NCBI GenBank assembly: GCA_030150305.1
Contig: JASLGD010000171.1
Coordinates: 1 to 5,877, forward strand
From: Caldimonas sp.
GTDB taxonomy: Bacteria; Pseudomonadota; Gammaproteobacteria; Burkholderiales; Burkholderiaceae_C
Length of the DNA stretch: 5,877 bases
Direction of reading: 5' to 3'
Positions 1 through 4,820 of the stretch are shown here, in pieces. Positions within the stretch are counted from its first letter, which is position 1, and every line of letters begins with the position of its first letter. Made by a program: the position numbers and the translations under genes. A model generated the notes under the pieces. That model worked only from the letters and a program-made list of their open reading frames with translations, was not told the origin of the DNA and did not search any database.

Positions 1-985
1 CGTCGAGGCGGCCGTCGGTCATCTGCTGCAGAGGACCCGCGACGTAGCGCAGCACCTCGGGCAGCGCCGACAGCAGCAGCGCACCGACGATCACGCCCGG
101 CAGGTGGCCGATGCCGCCCAGCACCACCATCGCGACGATGATCACCGACTCCTGCAGGCTGAACGACTCGGGCGAGATGAAGCCCTGGAAGCTCGCGAAC
201 ATCACCCCGGAGACGCCGCCGAACGTCGCGCCCATGCCGAACGCGAGCAGCTTCAGGTTGCGCGTGTTGATCCCCATCGACTTGGCGGCGACCTCGTCCT
301 CGCGGATCGCCATCCAGGCGCGGCCGATCCGGCTGCGCTCGAGGCGAAAGCAGACGATGACGGCGAGCACGCACAGGATCAGCAGCGCGAAGTAGTAGTT
401 GGTGACCTTCGGCGATTCGAGGCCGAGGAAGTTCTGCGTCTGCCCGAGCGAGACGCCGGCGATCCTGATCTCGTCGATGCCGGTGATCCCCTTCGGGCCG
501 TTGGTGATGTTGATCGGCGCGTCGAGGTTGTTGAGGAAGACGCGGACGATCTCGCCGAAGCCGAGCGTGACGATCGCGAGGTAGTCGCCGCGCAGCTTCA
601 GCGTCGGCGCCCCGAGCAGCACGCCGGCACCACCGGCGACGATCGCGCCGATCGGGATCACGAGCCACCACGGCGTGTGCAGCCCGTTCGGGAACGCAGC
701 GGCGATCGCCGGGAAGGTGTCGGTGAGCTGCGGCGACGCGAGCAGGCCAAGCATGTACGCGCCGACCGCGTAGAACGCGACGTAGCCGAGGTCGAGCAGG
801 CCGGCGTAGCCGACGACGATGTTGAGGCCGAGCGCGAGCAGGACGTAGAGCAGCGCGATGTCGATGATGCGCACCCACGCGTTGCCGGCGAGCTGGACGA
901 CGAACGGCAGGACGCAGAGCGCGACCGCGGCGACGAGGAAGACGACCAGCTTCTGCTGGCGGCTGGCTTCGGCGAAGCTCTTCAT
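1..985 (-). CDS. livM: Branched-chain amino acid ABC transporter permease LivM (3' end cut by window)
   Basis: Second inner-membrane permease of a LivFGHMK-type importer for leucine, isoleucine and valine or related substrates. Translation from ATG at 985 begins MKSFAEASRQQKLVVF and stays open to base 1, giving 328 codons. Family hallmarks are visible: the conserved membrane block LNIVVGYAGLLDLGYVAFYA near residues 54-73, the APTLKLRGDYLAIVTLGFGE segment near 126-145 that leads into the cytoplasmic coupling region, an IGRAWMAIREDE stretch near 220-231, and VVLGGIGHLPG near 288-298. The last visible residues, QQMTDGRLD, precede the usual final membrane segment and RPRGL-like tail, so roughly 30-45 residues are missing. 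The start overlaps the livH stop by 4 bases (ATGA, 985-982), which indicates one transcript and translational coupling. The ATPase genes livG and livF would be expected beyond the left edge. Identification is firm; substrate specificity within the HAAT family is inferred. Confidence 0.97.
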   Translation of the reverse strand, partial: MKSFAEASRQQKLVVFLVAAVALCVLPFVVQLAGNAWVRIIDIALLYVLLALGLNIVVGYAGLLDLGYVAFYAVGAYMLGLLASPQLTDTFPAIAAAFPNGLHTPWWLVIPIGAIVAGGAGVLLGAPTLKLRGDYLAIVTLGFGEIVRVFLNNLDAPINITNGPKGITGIDEIRIAGVSLGQTQNFLGLESPKVTNYYFALLILCVLAVIVCFRLERSRIGRAWMAIREDEVAAKSMGINTRNLKLLAFGMGATFGGVSGVMFASFQGFISPESFSLQESVIIVAMVVLGGIGHLPGVIVGALLLSALPEVLRYVAGPLQQMTDGRLD

Positions 986-1905
986 GCGCGGTCGGCGACG
1001 CGCTCGCCGAGCAGCCCCTGGGGCCGCAGCGTGAGCACGAGGATGAGGACGATGAACGCGAAGATGTCCTGGTAGTGGCTGCCGAGCACGCCGCCGGTGA
1101 AGTCGCCGATGTAGCCGGCGCCGAGCGACTCGATCAGCCCGAGCAGGACGCCGCCGACCATCGCGCCGGCGAGGTTGCCGATGCCGCCGAACACCGCCGC
1201 GGTGAACGCCTTCAGGCCGGGCAGGAAGCCCATCGTGTGCTGCACCGAGCCGTAGTTGGCCGCGTACATCACGCCGGCGAGCGCCGCCAGCGCGGCGCCG
1301 ATGACGAAGGTCGCCGAGATCACCGTGTCGGGCTTGACTCCCATCAACGCGGCGACGCGCGGGTTCTCTGCGGTGGCGCGCATGGCGCGGCCGAGGCGCG
1401 TCCGATTGACGAGGTACATGAGCCCCGTGAGCGTCACGACCGTCGCCGCCAGGATCAGCAGCTGGACGTTGTTGATGACCGCGCCGAACACCTTGTGCGG
1501 CTCGCCGGGCAGCAGGATCGGGTACGCCTTGTAGTTCGGCTTCCAGATGATCATCGCGAGCGTCTGCAGCAGCAGGCTCATCCCCATCGCCGTGATCAGC
1601 GGCGCGAGCCGCGGCGCGTTGCGCAGCGGCCGGTAGGCGATCTTCTCGATCGTGAAGTTGAGGACAGCGCAAACGACGACCGCGGCGGCGAGCGAGATCA
1701 GCAGCAGCGCCCAGCCCGGCAGCCCCGAGCCCGCGAGCAGCGTGACGACGGTCCAGCTCGTCAGCGCGCCGACCATCAGCACCTCGCCGTGGGCGAAGTT
1801 GATCAGGTTGATGATCCCGTAGACCATCGTGTAGCCGAGGGCGACGAGCGCATAGACGCTGCCGAGCACGAGGCCGTTGATGATCTGCTGGATGAAGGTG
1901 TCCAT
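982..1905 (-). CDS. livH: Branched-chain amino acid ABC transporter permease LivH
   Basis: First permease subunit of the branched-chain amino acid importer, in the inner membrane paired with LivM. The 307-residue protein matches the usual family length of about 300-310. It shows the signature N-terminus (GSVYALVALGYTMVYGIINL near residues 15-34, followed by INFAHGEVLMVGA), TRLGRAMRATAENPRVAALM in the coupling-loop region, FGGIGNLAGAMVGG, and the C-terminal TLRPQGLLGE. A TTG at 1929 lies in frame and would add 8 residues, but ATG at 1905 (MDTFIQQIINGL) matches the normal N-terminus of the family, so it was chosen. The stop overlaps the livM start. Upstream are a 9-bp inverted repeat directly against the start codon and a sigma-54-type promoter about 100 bases away. 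No substrate-binding protein gene (livK) lies immediately upstream; a divergent dehydrogenase is there instead. Confidence 0.98.
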   Translation of the reverse strand: MDTFIQQIINGLVLGSVYALVALGYTMVYGIINLINFAHGEVLMVGALTSWTVVTLLAGSGLPGWALLLISLAAAVVVCAVLNFTIEKIAYRPLRNAPRLAPLITAMGMSLLLQTLAMIIWKPNYKAYPILLPGEPHKVFGAVINNVQLLILAATVVTLTGLMYLVNRTRLGRAMRATAENPRVAALMGVKPDTVISATFVIGAALAALAGVMYAANYGSVQHTMGFLPGLKAFTAAVFGGIGNLAGAMVGGVLLGLIESLGAGYIGDFTGGVLGSHYQDIFAFIVLILVLTLRPQGLLGERVADRA

Positions 1906-1938
1906 GTCAGTACCGCCGGGCCGCCCCAAGGTACTGAC
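1906..1938 (-). repeat. 9-bp perfect inverted repeat abutting the livH start codon
   Basis: GTCAGTACC at 1906-1914 and GGTACTGAC at 1930-1938 are exact reverse complements separated by 15 bases. In the livH transcript the downstream arm ends at the base just before AUG, and the weak ribosome-binding candidate GGCGG lies half in the loop and half in the stem. A folded leader would therefore hide the start region. The same symmetry could instead be a protein operator at the DNA level. The repeat is seen directly; either function is inference. Confidence 0.7.
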
Positions 1939-1939
1939 G

Positions 1940-1980
1940 CGCCCCCGCGCAGGGCGGCGAACGAAGCGAGGGTGGGGGCG
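1940..1980 (-). repeat. Second inverted repeat in the livH leader
   Basis: CGCCCCC at 1940-1946 pairs exactly with GGGGGCG at 1974-1980 around a 27-base loop. It lies one base beyond the repeat at 1906-1938 and inside the leader expected from the sigma-54 promoter. In such GC-rich DNA a 7-bp G/C stem could be chance, so a role in leader folding is only a possibility. Confidence 0.35.
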
Positions 1981-2004
1981 TGATCATTCGGCGCCGACTC
2001 TATA

Positions 2005-2021
2005 AGCAATTCTCCTGCCAA
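2005..2021 (-). promoter_or_regulatory. Sigma-54 (RpoN) -24/-12 promoter for livHM
   Basis: Read on the minus strand the site is TTGGCAGGAGAATTGCT. The known sigma-54 consensus is YTGGCACG, four free bases, then TTGCW. Every specified position matches except one (C to G after TGGCA), and the GG and GC dinucleotides are separated by exactly the required 10 bases. The predicted start of transcription is near 1994, giving a leader of about 89 bases before the livH ATG. It faces livH, which fits nitrogen-responsive control of amino-acid uptake. Sigma-54 promoters need an enhancer-binding activator such as NtrC. I could not find a convincing NtrC palindrome between 2022 and 2128; an enhancer could lie within the dehydrogenase gene. 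Confidence 0.65.
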
Positions 2022-2048
2022 AACTAGGGACTGCCCCCATGGCACCCT

Positions 2049-2067
2049 GACCGGAGCCCGACCGGAG
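2049..2067. repeat. Tandem GACCGGAG direct repeat with an 11-bp period
   Basis: GACCGGAG occurs at 2049-2056 and again at 2060-2067, separated by CCC. An 11-base period places the two copies on about the same face of the helix. They lie 28 bases upstream of the sigma-54 element and 62 bases upstream of the dehydrogenase start. They could be a binding site for a regulator of either gene; no specific protein is suggested. Confidence 0.3.
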
Positions 2068-2117
2068 GCGGTTGACTTCGCCGCCGATGTCGCCGACCCT
2101 CGCGCGCCAACGACGAC

Positions 2118-2122
2118 GGGAG
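2118..2122 (+). promoter_or_regulatory. Ribosome binding site of the HSDL2-like dehydrogenase
   Basis: GGGAG lies 6 bases before the ATG at 2129. It decides the start over the in-frame upstream candidates TTG 2072 and ATG 2087, which lack a comparable site and would add a basic, non-conserved extension before the nucleotide-binding fold. Confidence 0.7.
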
Positions 2123-2128
2123 CACGCC

Positions 2129-2995
2129 ATGGCGCTGCGCGGCCGAACGGTCTTCATCTCGGGCGCGAGCCGCGGCATCGGGCTGGCGATCGCGTGCCGG
2201 CTGGCGCGCGACGGCGCCAACATCGTCCTCGCGGCCAAGACCTCCGAGCCGCATCCCAAGCTGCCGGGCACCGTCTTCAGCGCCGCCGAGCAGGTCGTCG
2301 CCGCAGGCGGCCAGGCGCTGCCGGTCGTCTGCGACATCCGTGACGAGGCGCAGGTGCTCGCCGCGGTCGAACAGGGCGTCGCGGCGTTCGGCGGCATCGA
2401 CGCGTGCATCAACAACGCGAGCGCGATCTCCCTCACCGACACGCAGCACACCGAGATGAAGCGCTACGACCTGATGAGCCAGGTGAACACGCGCGGCACG
2501 TTCCTGTGCTCGAAGGCGACGCTGCCGCACCTGCTCAAGGCGGCCAACCCGCACATCCTCAACATCGCGCCGCCGCTCGACCTCGACCCGAAGTGGTTCG
2601 CCGGGCATGTCGCCTATACGATCGCCAAGTTCGGCATGAGCCTGTGCACGCTCGGCATGGCCGCGGAGCTGAGGAGCCGCGGCGTCGCGGTCAATTCGCT
2701 CTGGCCGCTGACCGCGATCGATACCGCGGCGGTGCGCTTCGCGCTCGGCGGCGACGCGATGGCGGCCGAGTGCCGCAGCCCCGAGATCATGGCCGACGCC
2801 GCGCACGCGGTGCTGTCGCGGCCGGCGCGCGAGTGCAGCGGCAACTTCTTCATCGACGAGGAGGTGCTGCGCGCCGAAGGCACGACCGACTTCTCACGCT
2901 ACGCGCCGCCCGGACACAGTGGTCCGCTGCAGGCCGACTTCTTCATCCCCGAGGCCGTGTTCGCGCGCACGACGACGGCGCTGAAGCGCTTTTGA
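2129..2995 (+). CDS. HSDL2-like short-chain dehydrogenase/reductase (SDR)
   Basis: NAD(P)-dependent oxidoreductase of the SDR superfamily, 288 residues, cytosolic (no signal peptide or membrane segment). The dinucleotide-binding motif SGASRGIG is at 11-18, NNAS at 95-98, the structural Asn of VNTRG at 120, and the catalytic YTIAK gives Tyr163 and Lys167. Segments AAKTSEPHPKLPGT (35-48), NNASAISL (95-102), the region after YTIAK through LGMAAEL, LWPLTAIDTAA (191-201), SGNFFIDEEVL (237-247) and the C-terminal PLQADFF match, from memory, hydroxysteroid dehydrogenase-like protein 2. Unlike the animal protein there is no C-terminal SCP2 sterol-carrier domain. The usual NISPPL segment reads NIAPPL (145-150), so a serine near the active site is replaced by alanine. 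The substrate is unknown; the family is linked to fatty-acid or acyl-CoA metabolism. The gene is divergent from livHM and convergent with rarA, so it is probably monocistronic. Family assignment is firm; function is open. Confidence 0.94.
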   Translation: MALRGRTVFISGASRGIGLAIACRLARDGANIVLAAKTSEPHPKLPGTVFSAAEQVVAAGGQALPVVCDIRDEAQVLAAVEQGVAAFGGIDACINNASAISLTDTQHTEMKRYDLMSQVNTRGTFLCSKATLPHLLKAANPHILNIAPPLDLDPKWFAGHVAYTIAKFGMSLCTLGMAAELRSRGVAVNSLWPLTAIDTAAVRFALGGDAMAAECRSPEIMADAAHAVLSRPARECSGNFFIDEEVLRAEGTTDFSRYAPPGHSGPLQADFFIPEAVFARTTTALKRF

Positions 2996-3004
2996 TCGCA
3001 AAGA

Positions 3005-3064
3005 CCGAGCGCGCAAAGCCGTGGGCGGGCAGCCCGCTGCCCGGCCGCGCCTTTGCCCGCTCGG
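3005..3064. terminator. 60-base near-palindromic hairpin between convergent genes; probable bidirectional terminator
   Basis: Bases 3005-3032 pair with 3037-3064 around the loop CCCG. Of 28 opposed positions 24 are Watson-Crick pairs and one is T-G; the only other mismatches are 3012/3057, 3019/3050 and 3025/3044. It starts 9 bases after the dehydrogenase stop and ends 11 bases before the rarA stop, so it can act on both converging transcripts. There is no T-run on either side, so it is not a classical intrinsic terminator. It may block read-through, protect 3' ends, or be a dispersed palindromic (REP-like) element. Confidence 0.6.
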
Positions 3065-3075
3065 CGACGGCAGGC

Positions 3076-4449
3076 TCAATCGACCGAGCGCTTCGCTTCC
3101 TCGTTCAACCGCCGCAGCTCCGCGAGCCGCTCGCCGATCGAGATCTCGAGTCCGCGCGGCGCCGGCCGGTAGAACTCCTGCGCCTCCATGTCGTCGGGCC
3201 AGTAGCGCTCGCCTGCGGCGAACGCACCCTCCTCGTCGTGCGCGTAGCGGTAGCCCTTGCCGTAGTCGAGGCCCTTCATCAGCGACGTCGGCGCATTGCG
3301 CAACCGCAATGGCACCGGCCGCGTGCGGTCACCCTTGATCCAAGCGCGCGCGGCGTTGTAGGCAACGTAGACGGCATTGCTCTTCGGCGCCATCGCGAGA
3401 TAGACGACCGCCTCGGCGAGCGCGAGCTCGCCCTCGGGCGAGCCGAGCCGCTCGTACGTCTCGGCGGCATCGAGAGCGAGACGCAGCGCCCGCGGATCGG
3501 CGAGGCCGATGTCCTCGCTCGCCATCCGCACGAGGCGCCGCGCCGCGTAGCGCGGATCGACGCCGCCGTCGATCATGCGGACGAACCAGTACAGCGACGC
3601 GTCCGGATCGCTGCCGCGCACCGCCTTGTGCAGCGCCGAGATGGTGTCGTAGAACTGCTCGCCGCCCTTGTCGTAGCGGCGCAGCTGCTCGCCGAGCGCA
3701 TGCTCGAGCATGCGTTCGTCGATGACGTCGTTCTCGGGCGCCGCAGCGTCGATCGGCGTGCGCGCGGCATCGCCGGCCGCGTCGGGTCGCGCAGCGCGCA
3801 CCGTCTCGACGAGGTTCTCGTACGCGTTGAGGAGGCGCCGCGCGTCGCCGTCGGCGTAGCCGATCAACCGCGCGCGCGCGGCGGCAGCGAGCCGCGGCGC
3901 GGCGAGGAGCGCCTCGGCGCGGTCGAGCAACGCGCCGAGGTCGGCGTCGTCGAGCGGCTTGAGCACGTGCACCGTGGCGCGCGACAGCAGCGCCGAGTTG
4001 ACTTCGAACGACGGGTTCTCGGTGGTGGCGCCGATGAACGTGAAGAGGCCCGATTCGACGTGCGGCAGGAACGCGTCCTGCTGGCTCTTGTTGAAGCGGT
4101 GCACCTCGTCGACGAAGACGACCGTCGCGCGGCCGGCGGTGCGCGCGGCCTGCGCGCGCTCGACCGCCTCGCGGATGTCCTTGACGCCGCCGAGCACCGC
4201 CGACATCGCGATGAACTGGGCGGCGAACGCGTCGGCCATCAGCCGCGCGAGCGTCGTCTTGCCGACGCCGGGCGGACCCCAGAGGATCATCGAGTGCAGG
4301 CGCCCCGACTCGAAGGCGACGCGCAGCGGCTTGCCCGGCCCGAGCAGGTGGCGCTGGCCGATCACCTCGTCGATCGTCTTCGGTCGCAGCCGCTCGGCGA
4401 GCGGCGCGGCGGCGTCGGCGAATCCGAGTTCGAGCGAGGTCTGGGCCAC
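3076..4449 (-). CDS. rarA: Replication-associated recombination protein A (AAA+ ATPase RarA/MgsA)
   Basis: Homologue of E. coli RarA (MgsA) and eukaryotic WRNIP1/Mgs1, a clamp-loader-like AAA+ ATPase that acts on stalled replication forks and single-stranded DNA ends. The 457-residue product has the family's N-terminal PLAERLRPKTIDEVIGQ, Walker A GPPGVGKTT at 58-66, Walker B VVFVDEVHRF at 110-119 with Asp114-Glu115, sensor 1 GATTEN at 140-145, and an arginine-finger candidate in NSALLSR (Arg157). The C-terminal tetramerisation part follows: FYDTISALHKAVRGSDPDAS, MASEDIGLADPRAL, YLAMAPKSNAVYVAYNAA, LRNAPTSLMK and YRYAHDEEGAFAAGE. An Ala/Asp-rich linker follows the AAA+ lid. The GTG start at 4449 (VAQTSLELGF) gives the usual N-terminus. 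The frame stays open far upstream by chance, and no good Shine-Dalgarno precedes the GTG, so the exact start is less sure than the identity. It is transcribed alone, convergent with the dehydrogenase. Confidence 0.97.
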   Translation of the reverse strand: MAQTSLELGFADAAAPLAERLRPKTIDEVIGQRHLLGPGKPLRVAFESGRLHSMILWGPPGVGKTTLARLMADAFAAQFIAMSAVLGGVKDIREAVERAQAARTAGRATVVFVDEVHRFNKSQQDAFLPHVESGLFTFIGATTENPSFEVNSALLSRATVHVLKPLDDADLGALLDRAEALLAAPRLAAAARARLIGYADGDARRLLNAYENLVETVRAARPDAAGDAARTPIDAAAPENDVIDERMLEHALGEQLRRYDKGGEQFYDTISALHKAVRGSDPDASLYWFVRMIDGGVDPRYAARRLVRMASEDIGLADPRALRLALDAAETYERLGSPEGELALAEAVVYLAMAPKSNAVYVAYNAARAWIKGDRTRPVPLRLRNAPTSLMKGLDYGKGYRYAHDEEGAFAAGERYWPDDMEAQEFYRPAPRGLEISIGERLAELRRLNEEAKRSVD

Positions 4450-4547
4450 GAGGCAAGCCGAGGGGAGCGCTCCGATTCTGCCGCGTCGCCGGGCGCCGCA
4501 TCGACGCGGGGCAATAAGATGCACGCTCCGCCGAACCGCTCCCGCGC
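4450..4547. promoter_or_regulatory. Divergent intergenic region between rarA and the ACP gene
   Basis: This 98-bp gap must hold the start signals of rarA (leftward) and the ACP gene (rightward). The only AT-rich patch is CAATAAGAT around 4512-4520; its TAAGAT (4515-4520) matches the sigma-70 -10 hexamer at 4 of 6 positions on the plus strand and would start transcription about 20 bases before the ACP ATG. No -35 hexamer is recognisable at the right distance. The reverse-strand reading, ATCTTATTG, might serve rarA. Neither start has a clear Shine-Dalgarno sequence. Confidence 0.3.
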
Positions 4548-4820
4548 ATGCAGTCGCCGACCTTCGCCGCCATCTCGTCCGTTCTCGCCGAGAGCTTCCA
4601 CGTCGACCCGTCGACGCTGTCGCCCGAGGTCGCGCTCGATCAGCTCGGCCTGGATTCGCTCGCCCTGATGGAGTTCGTCTTTGCGGTCGAGGACCGCTTC
4701 GACGTGCGCATCCCCGAGGAGCGCCTCGATCCGCGCCAGGCCGGCGTGACGCTCGCGCAGCTCGCGACGCTGATCGACGAGGCGGTCGCTGCGAAGGCGC
4801 GCGGCGATGGCGGCAGCTAG
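4548..4820 (+). CDS. Acyl carrier protein (phosphopantetheine-binding)
   Basis: A 90-residue carrier protein that holds acyl intermediates as thioesters on a 4'-phosphopantetheine arm. The attachment motif is LGLDSLALMEF, with the modified serine at residue 37 preceded by Asp36, followed by the acidic recognition helix (MEFVFAVEDRFDVRIPEE) that partner enzymes bind. Length and the single four-helix domain fit the family. It is not the housekeeping AcpP: the sequence DSLALMEFVFAVEDRF differs from the usual DSLDTVELVMALEEEF, and the partner downstream is not the fabD-fabG-acpP-fabF set. The ketosynthase start lies inside its 3' end (14-base overlap), so the two are co-translated and probably function together. 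The ATG at 4548 has no obvious Shine-Dalgarno but is the first start in frame. It likely serves a specialised fatty-acid or polyketide-like pathway; the product cannot be named from this window. Confidence 0.92.
   Translation: MQSPTFAAISSVLAESFHVDPSTLSPEVALDQLGLDSLALMEFVFAVEDRFDVRIPEERLDPRQAGVTLAQLATLIDEAVAAKARGDGGS
4793..4797 (+). promoter_or_regulatory. Ribosome binding site of the ketosynthase, inside the ACP gene
   Basis: GAAGG lies 9 bases before the ATG at 4807 and within the last codons of the ACP gene. It supports ATG 4807 as the ketosynthase start and a translationally coupled pair. Confidence 0.6.

Noticed and set aside
104..1983. Plus-strand open frames of about 300 residues opposite livM and livH
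   Set aside because: Their translations are rich in Arg, Asp, Glu and His with no domain features, and they lie antisense to clearly conserved membrane proteins.
1999..2004. TATAGA as a sigma-70 -10 box for livH on the minus strand
   Set aside because: There is no acceptable -35 hexamer 16-18 bases upstream, whereas the overlapping sigma-54 site matches well.
2072..2100. Sigma-70 promoter candidate for the dehydrogenase (TTGACT, 17-base spacer, GACCCT)
   Set aside because: The -35 hexamer is good but the -10 matches only two of six positions, too weak to report as a feature.
2072..2128. N-terminal extension of the dehydrogenase from TTG 2072 or ATG 2087
   Set aside because: The extension has no family similarity, and ATG 2129 has a good GGGAG site 6 bases upstream and starts at the normal distance from the SGASRGIG motif.
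2404..4668. 754-residue plus-strand open frame crossing the dehydrogenase, the hairpin and rarA
   Set aside because: It runs out of frame with the dehydrogenase and antisense to rarA, and its translation is Arg/Ala-rich with no recognisable domain.
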